From Actinomycetes bacterium (GTDB taxonomy: Bacteria > Actinomycetota > Actinomycetes > Actinomycetales > Microbacteriaceae): DNA of 37,120 nt. The notes below the pieces were generated by a model. It had not been told where the DNA came from. It saw only the letters and a list, made by a program, of their open reading frames with translations, and made no database searches. The position numbers and the translations under genes are program-made. The stretch spans positions 1 through 37,120 of the forward strand of contig JAEYVZ010000075.1 in the NCBI GenBank assembly GCA_023431405.1, written 5' to 3'. Shown here in pieces: positions 1 through 8,652 of this stretch. Positions within the stretch are counted from its first letter, which is position 1. Each line of letters opens with the position of its first letter.

Positions 1-71
1 GCGCACGGCGGTCTTCGCCGAGCCGGCGGGCACCGCGATCCGCGCGCTCCTCTTCTCGCGCGTCACACCCA

Positions 72-83
72 TACACTCGCATC
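72..83 (+). promoter_or_regulatory. Leaderless promoter -10 of the 84-488 gene
   Basis: TACACT at 72-77 followed by six bases and then the ATG at 84. This TAnnnT-N6-start arrangement recurs in the window and implies transcription starts at or next to the start codon. No Shine-Dalgarno sequence is present. Bases 1-71 hold no gene I can assign. Confidence 0.5.
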
Positions 84-488
84 ATGACCGAGCCCGACAC
101 GCAGCCTGCCTCGCGCGCGCGGCTCAGCGGTACTGGTGCGAGCGTCGTGCTCGTGCTGGGTGTGCTGATCGTCCCCACCCTGTTGACGGTCGTCTTCAAC
201 AGCTACTCCGCGCCCGCATACGAAGACTCGGTGCGCATGGCCTTCGCCCAGGTAGCCGGAGCGACCGTCGCGATCACCACCGTGGTCGCGTTCGTCGGCT
301 ACGGACTCGTGCGCCGTGTGCCCGCGAAAGAGATCGTGTGGTTCGCGGTCATCGCTGTCGCGGTCATCATCTGGCAGGTCAACCATCTGATCAACGTCGC
401 GGAGCTGCTCGTCGGTCGCCCCGAGTACACCGGGGAGTACATCCCCCTGGATGGAACCTACGTCCCCGACCTCATCGACGGAGACTGA
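84..488 (+). CDS. Small membrane protein, unknown function
   Basis: This 134-residue protein has a short polar N-terminus, then three hydrophobic segments at about residues 18-38, 53-77 and 83-103, and an acidic soluble tail of about 25 residues ending in LIDGD. It is therefore probably a three-pass inner-membrane protein. I do not recognise a named family. The start at 84 is supported by a leaderless -10 element just upstream. The next gene starts about 100 bases downstream with its own -10-like TAGCGT at 559-564, so they need not be one operon. The function is unknown, and the coding call rests on codon use and regular membrane segments. Confidence 0.7.
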   Translation: MTEPDTQPASRARLSGTGASVVLVLGVLIVPTLLTVVFNSYSAPAYEDSVRMAFAQVAGATVAITTVVAFVGYGLVRRVPAKEIVWFAVIAVAVIIWQVNHLINVAELLVGRPEYTGEYIPLDGTYVPDLIDGD

Positions 489-589
489 CCCATCTGAGGT
501 CCTGCAGACGCGTGCGGCCGGAGCGACCACACACGACCCGGGTGTCTCAGGTGGCGACTAGCGTGGTTCGGACGATCGAAGGAGTCCCC

Positions 590-1522
590 ATGAAGACCGT
601 TCCCGTCGGCCCCGACCTGCACGCCCCGAATGTCGTTCTCGGGCTCATGCGCATCAGCGACAAGACCGACGGCGAGATCCGCGAGCTGGTGACGGCGGCG
701 CGAGACAGCGGCATCGACTTCTTCGACCACGCCGACATCTACGGGTCGCATCTGCATCAGTGCGAGGAACGATTCGCCGAGGCGATGCAGCTGTCCCCGT
801 CGCAACGGGCCGACATCACCATCCAGACCAAGGCGGGGATCGTGAAGGAGGGGCCGTACTTCGACTTCTCTTACGAGCACATCGTCGCCGAGGTCGAGGG
901 GTCGCTTCGCGCGCTGCGCACCGACTACATCGACATCCTGCTTCTTCATCGCCCCGACGCCCTCGTCGAGCCGGAGGAGGTTGCCCGCGCGTTCGACGAC
1001 CTCGAGGCGGCCGGCAAGGTGCGCGCGTTCGGGGTCTCCAACCACACCCCGGGGCAGATCGCGCTTCTCGCCGCGCACGTGCGGCAGCCGATCGTCGCCA
1101 ACCAGCTGCAGCTGTCGATCACGCACGCCCCGATCATCGCTCAGGGTGTGGCCTCGAACATGCAGGGCACCGAGCAGTCGGTGACGCTCGATGGCGGCGG
1201 CATCGTCGACTACTGCCGTCTCCACGGGATCACGATCCAGGCGTGGTCGCCGTTCCAGGCCGGCTTCTTCGACGGGGTCTTCCTCGGCTCGCCGGGGTAC
1301 CCAGAGCTCAACGCCGTCATCGATCGACTGGCCGCCCAGTACGACGTGCCGCCGATCGCGATCGCGACGGCGTGGATCACGCGGCATCCCGCACAGATGC
1401 AGGTCGTGCTCGGAACGACCACCCCCGAACGCGTCCGTGCGGCGGCGCAGGGATCCGACATCCCGCTCACTCGCGCCGAATGGTACGAGCTGTTCCGCGC
1501 GGCCGGCTACCGCGTACCCTGA
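590..1522 (+). CDS. Aldo/keto reductase, YdhF type
   Basis: NAD(P)H-dependent oxidoreductase of the aldo/keto reductase superfamily, a cytosolic TIM barrel of 310 residues. The catalytic tetrad is readable: Asp46 and Tyr51 in FDHADIYG, Lys81 in QTKAGI and His120 in LLLHRPDAL. The segment GKVRAFGVSNHTP is the usual strand-six signature, and overall wording is closest to E. coli YdhF, whose substrate is unsettled. The start at 590 is chosen because GAAGGAG lies just upstream; the reading frame is open much further upstream but that part is out-of-frame shadow of the preceding gene. A TAGCGT -10-like element at 559-564 would give a short leader. The substrate cannot be read from the sequence. 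Confidence 0.9.
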   Translation: MKTVPVGPDLHAPNVVLGLMRISDKTDGEIRELVTAARDSGIDFFDHADIYGSHLHQCEERFAEAMQLSPSQRADITIQTKAGIVKEGPYFDFSYEHIVAEVEGSLRALRTDYIDILLLHRPDALVEPEEVARAFDDLEAAGKVRAFGVSNHTPGQIALLAAHVRQPIVANQLQLSITHAPIIAQGVASNMQGTEQSVTLDGGGIVDYCRLHGITIQAWSPFQAGFFDGVFLGSPGYPELNAVIDRLAAQYDVPPIAIATAWITRHPAQMQVVLGTTTPERVRAAAQGSDIPLTRAEWYELFRAAGYRVP

Positions 1523-1650
1523 ACAGCCTTCGGAATTCCGCCGCTATGCGGCTAGAGTGCGAGGGCGCTGTCGCATCCGCGATGCGGCGCACGAGCTTCG
1601 GCACACGCGCATCCACCTGAGACCCTCCGACCGGCAAGGCCCCCACGACG

Positions 1651-3411
1651 ATGCGCTTCTCCCGACCCCTGCACCGCTCTCTGCTCGCCGCGGCCACCTT
1701 GGCGTCGTCCGTCGCCCTGCTCGCCGGAGCGCTCGTACCGACGGGCGCAGCGCTCGCCGCGGATGCCGCAGCCCGGGTCGCGTCTCCTGTTCGGCCGCTC
1801 GGGGTGGAGTTCGACGCTCCGCCGCTCGACTCTCCCACGGTGACTGTCGCGGGCACGCCGGCTGTCGGCGCAGAGCTCACGGCCGACGCCGACAGCTGGC
1901 CCGAGGGCGTGGCCTTCACCTACCAATGGCTGGTGGCCGGAGTCGCCGTCGACGGCGCGATCGACGCGGTGTACACGCCCCGTGCCGACGACCGCGGAAA
2001 GACGGTGCAGGTGACCGTGACGGGCAGCGGGCCCGACTTCGGGCCGGTGACCGCCACCTCCGATCCCTCCGCGCTCGTCGACTACGGCACGCTGACCGCG
2101 TCGGGCCGGCCGGTCATCTCGGGCGTGGTGCAGGTCGGCAACCAGGTGACGGCGAGTGTCGTCTCCTGGAGTCCTCACGCCCTCACTCCGTACACATGGC
2201 TCGTCGACGGGACCTCCGTAGGGGCGGGGAGGGCATACACGATCCAGCCGAAGGATGCCGGAAAGGTCTTGACCGTCGTGGTCTCCGGTCTTGAACCCGG
2301 CTACCGGATCACGAGCGTGCGATCCGACCCGGTGACGATCGCCTACGGTCGGCTGACCGCCCCCGCACCGACGATCTCCGGGTCGGTGCGGCTCGATGAC
2401 ATACTCACGGCGCACCCCGGCCAGTGGCCGACGGGAACGTACCTGCGCTATCAGTGGGCGGTCGACGGCGTCGCCGTCGTCGGTGCCACCGGCACGGCAT
2501 ACACCGTGCGGCATGCCGATGCCGACAAGACGATCACCGTCGCGGTGACAGGCTCCAAGCGTGGCTTCGATCCGCTCACGGCGGTCTCCGCTCCGACACC
2601 GCCCGTCGCCTACGGCACGCTCAGCGCTCCCCGCCCGACGCTCACCGGCGATGCACGCGTCGGGAGCGTGCTGAAGGCGAGGGTCGGCGCGTGGACACCC
2701 GGCGCCCAGCTCACGTACCAATGGCTCCTCGACGGGCGTCCCGTCGCCGGCGCGACCGGCACCACCTTGACGATGCAACCGGCGTACCGGGGCAAGCGCG
2801 TGAGTTTCGCGGTCACCGGCAGCCTGACCGGCCACAAGACCAGCCGTGTCGTGTCGGTGGCGTCGCGTGCGGTGTCGCCGGGAGTGCTCGTGAGCCCGGC
2901 TCCTGGCATCCGCGGCACGGCGAAGCACGGCGTCACGCTCACGGCGAAGCCTGGCACATGGTCACCGGGCACCGCGCTGAGTTATGCCTGGTACGTGGGC
3001 GGCAAGCCGGTCGCCGGCGCGACGAGCGCGCGCTACACGCCGACCCGTGTCGACATCGGCAAAGTCGTCGCCGTGAAGGTCACCGGTAGGAAGGCGGGCT
3101 ACACGACGACGGTCAAGACGTCCGCCGCCACGAAGCCCGTGGCGAAGAAGTCGGTCTTCCGCCTGGCCACTCCCGACATCACCGGCGTACCGAAGGTCGG
3201 ACGGAAGCTGCTCGTCAGCACGACGGTCTGGGTTCCCGAGATCCGATACCAGTGGTACGTCGGCGGGCACGCGGTGCGCGGCGCGACCGGGGACACCTTC
3301 GCCCCCCGCGCCTCCGATCGCGGGAAGACGGTGAGCTGCACCGTCACCATCCGCAAGGCGGGATACGTGTCGGTCACGAAGACGTCTGAGCGGACCGCCC
3401 CCGTCCGCTGA
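1651..3411 (+). CDS. Secreted protein with six Ig-like repeats
   Basis: A 586-residue exported protein. Residues 1-37 form a Sec signal peptide with a basic start, a long hydrophobic core and cleavage near ALAADA. The remainder is six tandem modules of 80-90 residues, each with a W in its first strand, a core Y-x-W-x-x-x-G (YQWLVAG, YTWLVDG, YQWAVDG, YQWLLDG, YAWYVGG, YQWYVGG), a Y/TxP segment, GKxVxVxVTG and a closing GY/GF. Modules of this kind occur as stalks or adhesive parts of actinobacterial surface proteins. There is no catalytic domain, LPXTG motif or C-terminal membrane anchor, so it is probably released or bound non-covalently. The last two modules are more basic. The leader has a -10-like TAGAGT at 1553-1558 and no clear Shine-Dalgarno. 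Confidence 0.85.
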   Translation: MRFSRPLHRSLLAAATLASSVALLAGALVPTGAALAADAAARVASPVRPLGVEFDAPPLDSPTVTVAGTPAVGAELTADADSWPEGVAFTYQWLVAGVAVDGAIDAVYTPRADDRGKTVQVTVTGSGPDFGPVTATSDPSALVDYGTLTASGRPVISGVVQVGNQVTASVVSWSPHALTPYTWLVDGTSVGAGRAYTIQPKDAGKVLTVVVSGLEPGYRITSVRSDPVTIAYGRLTAPAPTISGSVRLDDILTAHPGQWPTGTYLRYQWAVDGVAVVGATGTAYTVRHADADKTITVAVTGSKRGFDPLTAVSAPTPPVAYGTLSAPRPTLTGDARVGSVLKARVGAWTPGAQLTYQWLLDGRPVAGATGTTLTMQPAYRGKRVSFAVTGSLTGHKTSRVVSVASRAVSPGVLVSPAPGIRGTAKHGVTLTAKPGTWSPGTALSYAWYVGGKPVAGATSARYTPTRVDIGKVVAVKVTGRKAGYTTTVKTSAATKPVAKKSVFRLATPDITGVPKVGRKLLVSTTVWVPEIRYQWYVGGHAVRGATGDTFAPRASDRGKTVSCTVTIRKAGYVSVTKTSERTAPVR

Positions 3412-3414
3412 CGC

Positions 3415-3444
3415 TTGACCCGTCAGACGCGATCGCGCTAGCAT
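3415..3444 (+). promoter_or_regulatory. Promoter of the MHS transporter/sulfatase genes
   Basis: TTGACC (3415-3420), an 18-base spacer and TAGCAT (3439-3444) form a good actinobacterial sigma-70-type promoter. The expected start near 3451 puts the operator at 3456-3481 inside the initially transcribed region, a position typical of repression. Confidence 0.6.
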
Positions 3445-3455
3445 CTTCTCAGTTT

Positions 3456-3481
3456 GGGACACTGTCCCGAATGTTGGGACA
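3456..3481 (+). promoter_or_regulatory. GGGACA operator, probably for the IclR regulator
   Basis: GGGACACTGTCCC at 3456-3468 is a perfect 13-bp palindrome. A third GGGACA half-site follows at 3476-3481, exactly 20 bases (two helical turns) after the first. The only local regulator is the IclR-family gene at 6549. Assigning the site to it is inference. Confidence 0.5.
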
Positions 3482-3507
3482 CCCAGACGTCGCTTCAAAG
3501 GAGAACC

Positions 3508-4854
3508 ATGACGCCCCCGCCGACCCAGGCCCAGCGCAAGCAGCAGCGCAACACCGTCCTCGCCAGTGTCTTCGGATCGGTGATCGAGTGGTACGACTTC
3601 TTCCTGTACGCGACGATGGCCGCCCTCGTCTTCAATTCAGAGTTCTTCCCCGAGTTCGATCCGCTCATCGGAACGCTCGTGGCCTTCGGCACGTTCGCGG
3701 CGGGTTTCGTCACGCGACCCATCGGAGGACTGATATTCGGGCACTTCGGCGACCGCATCGGCCGCAAGAAGATCCTCGTCATCACGATGCTCATCATGGG
3801 CATCTCGACGTTCCTCATGGGCGCCCTGCCGACCTACGCGGCGATCGGCGTCGCCGCGCCGATCATGCTCCTCATCCTCCGGATGCTGCAGGGCATCGGC
3901 CTGGGCGGCGAGTGGGGCGGCGCCGCCATCCTCACCTTCGAGCACGCGCCCCGCGGCAAGCGCGGCCTGTTCTCCTCGTGGCCGCAGACCGGCGTCCCGC
4001 TCGGACTTCTGCTGTCGACCGTGGCGGTGAACCTCGTCAGCATCCCCGGCGAGGAAGCTCTCCGCGAGTGGGCGTGGCGCATCCCGTTCCTCGCCAGCAT
4101 CGTCCTGGTGGTCGTCGGTCTCGTCGTGCGGCTCAAGGTGGAGGAGCCGCAGGCCTTCAAAGACATGCAGACGACCGGTGAGACCGTCAAGGTGCCGGTG
4201 TTCGAGGTCATCCGCAAGTACCCGAAGCAGCTTCTGATCGGCTTCGGCGCCCGCGTGAGCGAGAGCATCACCTTCAACGTCTACAACGCGTTCCTGCTCA
4301 CGTACACCACGACGGTGCTCGGCCTGTCGAGTTCGATCGCGCTGAACGGTCTGCTGATCGCGAGCGTGGTCGGATTCTTCATCATCCCCCTCGCAGGCAA
4401 GCTCTCCGACAAGTTCGGCCGCCGCCCCGTCTTCGCCGCCGGCGCGGCCGTAGCGCTCGTCACCGCCTTCCCGATCTTCGCTCTCGTCGACTCCGGCATC
4501 GCGACATTCATCTGGCTCGCGACGGTGCTCGGCTGGTCGCTCGGGGCATGCACGATGTTCGGTGCGGAGGCGGCGTTCTTCGCAGAGCTCTTCCCGGCGC
4601 GGGTCCGCTACACCGGTATGTCGCTCGTGTACCAGCTCGGCGTGCTCCCCACGGGGGCCGTGGCGCCGGTGATCGCTGTGTGGCTGGTGTCGATGTCCGG
4701 ATCGTCCTGGCCGGTCGCCGTGTACGTGATGATCGCCGCTGTCATCGCCCTGGTTGCCCTGTACTTCGCGAAGGAGACGGCGCACCTCGATGTGGACGCC
4801 GATCTCCGCGAGCGTGCAGAGGCTCAGGCCGGCACCGTCCTCGCGCCCCGGTGA
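3508..4854 (+). CDS. MHS-family MFS transporter (proton symporter)
   Basis: A 448-residue, 12-helix major facilitator of the metabolite:H+ symporter type, the family of ProP, ShiA and KgtP. Diagnostic segments are GSVIEWYDFFLYA at the first helix, GFVTRPIGGLIFGHFGDRIGRKK in helices 2-3 with the MFS loop signature, and GIGLGGEWGGA in helix 4. A second loop copy, KLSDKFGRRP, begins the C-terminal half. The start at 3508 follows AAAGGAGAACC; the upstream in-frame extension overlaps the promoter and operator and is rejected. The sulfatase gene begins 55 bases downstream with no promoter seen between, so the two are likely co-transcribed. Because that sulfatase lacks a signal peptide, I infer that this protein imports an intact sulfate ester; choline sulfate and aryl sulfates are both possible. 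Confidence 0.9.
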   Translation: MTPPPTQAQRKQQRNTVLASVFGSVIEWYDFFLYATMAALVFNSEFFPEFDPLIGTLVAFGTFAAGFVTRPIGGLIFGHFGDRIGRKKILVITMLIMGISTFLMGALPTYAAIGVAAPIMLLILRMLQGIGLGGEWGGAAILTFEHAPRGKRGLFSSWPQTGVPLGLLLSTVAVNLVSIPGEEALREWAWRIPFLASIVLVVVGLVVRLKVEEPQAFKDMQTTGETVKVPVFEVIRKYPKQLLIGFGARVSESITFNVYNAFLLTYTTTVLGLSSSIALNGLLIASVVGFFIIPLAGKLSDKFGRRPVFAAGAAVALVTAFPIFALVDSGIATFIWLATVLGWSLGACTMFGAEAAFFAELFPARVRYTGMSLVYQLGVLPTGAVAPVIAVWLVSMSGSSWPVAVYVMIAAVIALVALYFAKETAHLDVDADLRERAEAQAGTVLAPR

Positions 4855-4909
4855 TCGGATGCCGCCGGCCGGCGATCTTCTCACTCCCCGCGATCAACCA
4901 GAGAGCACA

Positions 4910-6520
4910 ATGACGAACCCGACCCCCAATATCGTTCTGATCCTCGTCGACGACATGGGCTTCTCCGACATCGGCTGCTACGGCGGCGAAGTGGAGACGC
5001 CGAACCTCGACGCGCTCGCCGCGAACGGCGTGAGCCTCACGCAGTTCTACAACACGGCCCGGTGCAGCCCGTCTCGAGCATCGCTCATCACAGGCCTCCA
5101 TCCGCACCAGACGGGCATCGGCATCCTGAACTACGACGATGCGCCCGACGGGTACCCAGGAAACCTCAACAAGAAATGCGTCACGATCGCCGAGGCGCTC
5201 AAGCCCGCGGGCTACCGCAGCTACGTGTCGGGGAAGTGGCATATGGCCGGCGACATCCACAACCCGACCGACGCGTGGCCCACTCGGCGGGGGTTCGACA
5301 GGTTCTTCGGCACGCTCGAGGGCGCGGGCAGCTTCTTCCGCACCCGCACTCTCACGCGTGACGAGACCAACGTAGAGGAGGAGACGCTCGACCCCGACTT
5401 CTACTACACGGATGCCATCAGTGACAACGCGGTCGGGTTCCTCCGCGACCACCGCGACGCGCACGCTGACGACCCGTTCTTCATGTACGTCGCCTACACC
5501 GCGCCGCACTGGCCGCTGCACGCGCTCGCGGAGGACATCGCGAAGTACGTGGGCCGGTTCGACGCCGGATGGGACCAGCTTCGTGAGGAACGACTGCAGA
5601 AGCTCATCGCCTCGGGGATCATCTCGGAGTCGTGGCCGCTCACCGACCGCGACCCACGGGTTCCCGCCTGGGATGACGTCGAGGAGAAGGAGTGGGAGGC
5701 GCTGCGGATGGCCGTGTACGCTGCACAGCTCGACCGGATGGACCAGGGCGTGGGCCGGATCGTCGACGAGCTCAAGCATCACGGCGTGTTCGACGACACC
5801 GTCGTGATCTTCCTCTCCGACAACGGCGGATGCGCGGAGGAGATGCCGATCGAGACCGCGCGGGAGTTCGTCACGACGTACGTGACATTCGACGCGGAGA
5901 CGCGTGACGGCCGCGAGGTGCGCCCCGGCAACGACCCCAGCATCGTGCCGGGCGGTGAGGACACGTACGCCACCTACGGCCGCTCGTGGGCGAACCTGTC
6001 GAACACGCCGTTCCGCGAATACAAGCATTGGATTCACGAAGGCGGCATCGCCACCCCGTTCATCGTCAGTTGGCCGAACGGTCTCGGGACCGAGCCGGCA
6101 CTGCGCACGCAGCCGCACCAGCTCACCGACGTGATGTCGACGGTGCTCGACATCGCGGGGGCCGAGTACCCCGCGTCGTACCCCGACCGTGATGTGCTTC
6201 CCGCCGAGGGCGTCAGCATGCTGCCGACTCTGCGGTCGGGGGTGGTCGACGACGAGCGCGTCCTGTTCTGGGAGCACGAGGGCAACTGCGGTGTCCGCCG
6301 AGGGCGCATGAAGCTGGTGAAGAAGTACGGGATGCCGTGGGAGCTGTACGACATGGTCGACGACCGCACGGAGCTCAACGACATCTCCTCCCACCACCCG
6401 GAGGTCGTGGCGGAGCTGAGCGATGCGTACGACGCGTGGGCCGAGCGCTGCGGGGTGATCCCTCGCGAGCGGGTTCTCGAGCTGTATGCGCGTCGAGGAA
6501 GGGGGCTGCCCTCGGAGTGA
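4910..6520 (+). CDS. Type I (formylglycine) sulfatase, cytosolic
   Basis: A 536-residue sulfatase of the alkaline-phosphatase superfamily that hydrolyses sulfate esters. LVDDMGFSDIG (residues 13-22) supplies the calcium-binding aspartates. CSPSRASLITG begins at Cys52, the residue converted to formylglycine, so this is a Cys-type enzyme needing a formylglycine-generating enzyme, and one lies at 7334. GKWHM and LSDNGG complete the active-site and metal motifs. The length matches the Pseudomonas arylsulfatase group. There is no signal peptide, so it acts in the cytosol on imported substrate, in line with the importer gene just upstream. The ATG at 4910 is chosen because the protein then starts immediately before the first conserved strand (PNIVLILVDD). 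The exact substrate is unknown. Confidence 0.93.
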   Translation: MTNPTPNIVLILVDDMGFSDIGCYGGEVETPNLDALAANGVSLTQFYNTARCSPSRASLITGLHPHQTGIGILNYDDAPDGYPGNLNKKCVTIAEALKPAGYRSYVSGKWHMAGDIHNPTDAWPTRRGFDRFFGTLEGAGSFFRTRTLTRDETNVEEETLDPDFYYTDAISDNAVGFLRDHRDAHADDPFFMYVAYTAPHWPLHALAEDIAKYVGRFDAGWDQLREERLQKLIASGIISESWPLTDRDPRVPAWDDVEEKEWEALRMAVYAAQLDRMDQGVGRIVDELKHHGVFDDTVVIFLSDNGGCAEEMPIETAREFVTTYVTFDAETRDGREVRPGNDPSIVPGGEDTYATYGRSWANLSNTPFREYKHWIHEGGIATPFIVSWPNGLGTEPALRTQPHQLTDVMSTVLDIAGAEYPASYPDRDVLPAEGVSMLPTLRSGVVDDERVLFWEHEGNCGVRRGRMKLVKKYGMPWELYDMVDDRTELNDISSHHPEVVAELSDAYDAWAERCGVIPRERVLELYARRGRGLPSE

Positions 6521-6536
6521 GGGTCACGGCACCTAT

Positions 6537-6548
6537 TAGCCTGATCGG
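6537..6548 (+). promoter_or_regulatory. Leaderless promoter -10 of the iclR-FGE chain
   Basis: TAGCCT at 6537-6542, six bases, then GTG at 6549. It lies just after the sulfatase stop, so the regulator chain can be expressed separately from the transporter/sulfatase pair. No GGGACA site is seen here. Confidence 0.45.
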
Positions 6549-7337
6549 GTGGACGAAGCCATGGACAACTCTGTCGCGAAAGCGGTGCACATCCTCGGGG
6601 CGCTGAGGCCTCTGGCCGGCGGTGCGAGCGCTCGTGAGCTCGCATCGGCGGCAGGACTGCCGCGTAGCACGGTGCAGCGACTCCTCACGATCCTCACGGG
6701 TACGGGCATGGTCAGCCAGGACCATGAGACGCAGAAGTACAAGATCGGCCCTCGCGCTCTGCTTATCGGCCTCGGCTACAACAGCGGGCTCACCCTCATC
6801 ACCGAGGCGCGGCCTCAGATGATCGCGGTGCGCGACGCGGTGGGAGAGACGGTCGGTCTCTCGGTGGCCGTCGACCATACTCGTGTGTTCCTCGAGGAGG
6901 TGCAGTCGACTGCGGAGCTGCGGTTCGCGCCTGAGCTCGGCAAGCTCTACCCCCTGTGGTCGGGTGCCAACGGGCGTGTGCTGATGAGCGGGCTCAGCCC
7001 GCACGAGATCGACAGTCTGCTCGCGAACAAAGCGCTCCATCATGCCGTCGATCACCCTCTCACCGAGCAGCAGATCCGCGACAGCCTCGACGCCTACCGG
7101 CGCGATGGCTACGCCACGGCGTTCAACGAAGCCATCGACAACGTGAACTCGCTGGCGATGCCGATCGTGGATGCGTCGGGGGCCATCGCGGCCGCCCTGT
7201 CGATCTCCGGACCTTCTCAGCGCTTCACGCGGGAGCGCATGGAGGAGGCCGTGCCCGTGCTCGGTGACGCAGTCGACACCATCACCCGTCGTCTCGGCGG
7301 TGTGCCGCGCGCACGGGCTGCGTCGGGTTTCCGATGA
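6549..7337 (+). CDS. IclR-family transcriptional regulator
   Basis: A 262-residue regulator. The N-terminal winged helix is readable at about residues 7-70 (SVAKAVHILGAL, then ASARELASAAGLPRSTVQRLLTIL). The rest is the GAF-like IclR effector domain, with RVFLEEVQ, the GANGRVLMSGLS helix and the closing VPVLGDAVDTITRRLGG. IclR proteins bind small metabolites and often repress neighbouring catabolic genes. Start: GTG at 6549 fits a leaderless -10; ATG at 6561, four codons in, is the alternative. Its stop overlaps the next start (ATGA at 7334), so it is translationally linked to the sulfatase-maturing enzyme. I infer it controls uptake and cleavage of the sulfate ester through the operator at 3456. 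Confidence 0.9.
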   Translation: MDEAMDNSVAKAVHILGALRPLAGGASARELASAAGLPRSTVQRLLTILTGTGMVSQDHETQKYKIGPRALLIGLGYNSGLTLITEARPQMIAVRDAVGETVGLSVAVDHTRVFLEEVQSTAELRFAPELGKLYPLWSGANGRVLMSGLSPHEIDSLLANKALHHAVDHPLTEQQIRDSLDAYRRDGYATAFNEAIDNVNSLAMPIVDASGAIAAALSISGPSQRFTRERMEEAVPVLGDAVDTITRRLGGVPRARAASGFR

Positions 7338-8290
7338 CGGCCGGGTGCGGGTGCGGCTGCGGCGCACCGTCGCGGTCGCAGCTGATCGCGGGCGAGTCGC
7401 TCGTTGTGGCCACGGGCCCCTCGGGTGGGGGCGGCCGTCACCTCGTCGAACAGGCGCGCGTACCGTCGGGCACGTTCCTCATGGGCGACTCCTCGGGTGA
7501 CGAGAACGTCGGCGATGGAGAGACGCCGCGGCATCCGGTGACGATCTCCTCGTTCTCCATCGATGTGACACCCGTCACCAACGACGACTTCGCAGCGTTC
7601 GTCGACGCGACCGGATATCGCACGGAAGCGGAGACGTTCGGATACTCGGCCGTGTTCCATTCCGCGGTCAGCGCGCCGGATGCCGACGTGGTCGGCATCC
7701 CCCCGCAGACTCCGTGGTGGCGCGGTGTGCGCGGTGCCGACTGGCGTCGACCCGGTGGTGCGGGATCGTCTCTGGAGGGACTCGGTGATCACCCTGTGGT
7801 GCATGTGAGCTGGAACGACGCTCTCGCGTACTGCTCGTGGGCTGGCCGTCGCCTTCCCACCGAGGCCGAGTGGGAGTTCGCGGCCCGTGGAGGCATCGAC
7901 GGAGCGAAATACCCGTGGGGCGACGCGGAGGTCGATGACGGCGGGTGGCGGGCGAACATCTTCCAGGGCGAGTTCCCGGGGGTGAACACCGCGGAGGACG
8001 GCTGGGCCACCACCGCTCCCGTGCGCAGCTTCACCCCCAACGGCTACGGGCTGTGGCAGCCCGTCGGCAACGTCTGGGAATGGTGTTCCGACTGGTTCAG
8101 TCCGCGCACCTACACGCGTACTTCGGCAGCGGATCCCGTCGGACCACCCCGCGGCAGTGCGCGGGTGCTCCGTGGGGGCAGCTACCTGTGTCACCTCTCG
8201 TACTGCAACCGCTACCGCAACTCGGCGCGCTCCCAGAACACCCCCGACTCGTCGATGGGGAACGCAGGATTCCGGACGGTCTCCCCGTGA
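7334..8290 (+). CDS. Formylglycine-generating enzyme (sulfatase maturation)
   Basis: A 318-residue FGE/SUMF1-family protein that oxidises the CxPxR cysteine of sulfatases to formylglycine, using copper and oxygen. It starts the family domain at about residue 42 (RVPSGTFLMGDSSGDEN), continues with DVTPVTNDDFAAFVDATGY, VSWNDALAYCSWAGRRLPTEAEWEFAARG and GNVWEWCSDW, and ends with RGGSYLCHLSYCNRYRNSAR. The two copper-binding catalytic cysteines are Cys286 and Cys291. An unusual N-terminus carries Cys5, Cys7 and Cys9 in CGCGC. It has no signal peptide and acts in the cytosol, with the sulfatase at 4910 as the obvious client. It overlaps iclR by four bases upstream (ATGA) and the DUF202 gene downstream (GTGA). 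Confidence 0.95.
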   Translation: MTAGCGCGCGAPSRSQLIAGESLVVATGPSGGGGRHLVEQARVPSGTFLMGDSSGDENVGDGETPRHPVTISSFSIDVTPVTNDDFAAFVDATGYRTEAETFGYSAVFHSAVSAPDADVVGIPPQTPWWRGVRGADWRRPGGAGSSLEGLGDHPVVHVSWNDALAYCSWAGRRLPTEAEWEFAARGGIDGAKYPWGDAEVDDGGWRANIFQGEFPGVNTAEDGWATTAPVRSFTPNGYGLWQPVGNVWEWCSDWFSPRTYTRTSAADPVGPPRGSARVLRGGSYLCHLSYCNRYRNSARSQNTPDSSMGNAGFRTVSP

Positions 8291-8652
8291 CCGTCGATCG
8301 GCGGTTTCCGGCACGCGTCTTCGCGCAAGGCGGGGAGCCCGATGTGAGGTTCACGCTGGCGAACGAGCGGACCTTCCTCGCCTGGATCCGCACGTCGCTG
8401 GCGCTCCTGGCTGGAGGTGTCGCCCTCGAACTGCTCGGGCTCGACCTCGAGCCCGCCCTGCGGCTGGCGGCATCCCTCGTGCTGATCGTCACAGGGATGG
8501 GTGCTGCCGTCGCCGCCTGGTGGGGCTGGGCGCGCACCGAAGCCGCGCTGCGCCGGGAGGCGCCGCTCCCGAACTCCCCGGCGGGGCTGCTGCTGGCGGT
8601 GAGTGTGACCGCCGCGGCGGTGCTGGTCGTGCTGGCGATCCTGTTCCGGTGA
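8287..8652 (+). CDS. DUF202 membrane protein (first of a pair)
   Basis: A 121-residue protein with the DUF202 hallmark LANERTFLAWIRTSLALLAGGVAL at residues 20-43, followed by two more membrane helices around residues 60-78 and 98-120. DUF202 (YidH-like) proteins are small inner-membrane proteins of unknown biochemical role. The GTG start at 8287 overlaps the FGE stop codon by four bases (GTGA), and its stop overlaps the next start by one base (TGATG), so translation is probably coupled along the chain. The link to sulfatase maturation is positional only. Confidence 0.85.
   Translation: MTVDRRFPARVFAQGGEPDVRFTLANERTFLAWIRTSLALLAGGVALELLGLDLEPALRLAASLVLIVTGMGAAVAAWWGWARTEAALRREAPLPNSPAGLLLAVSVTAAAVLVVLAILFR

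Noticed and set aside
1..72. Possible divergent minus-strand gene start at 72 (MGVTREKRSARIAVPAG)
   Set aside because: Only 24 codons are visible, there is no ribosome site and the product is not recognisable, so it cannot be supported.
2690..3400. Repeats within the secreted Ig-like protein as possible recombination or CRISPR-like repeats
   Set aside because: Similarity is at protein level between modules of 80-90 residues; the DNA repeats are diverged and not spacer-separated.
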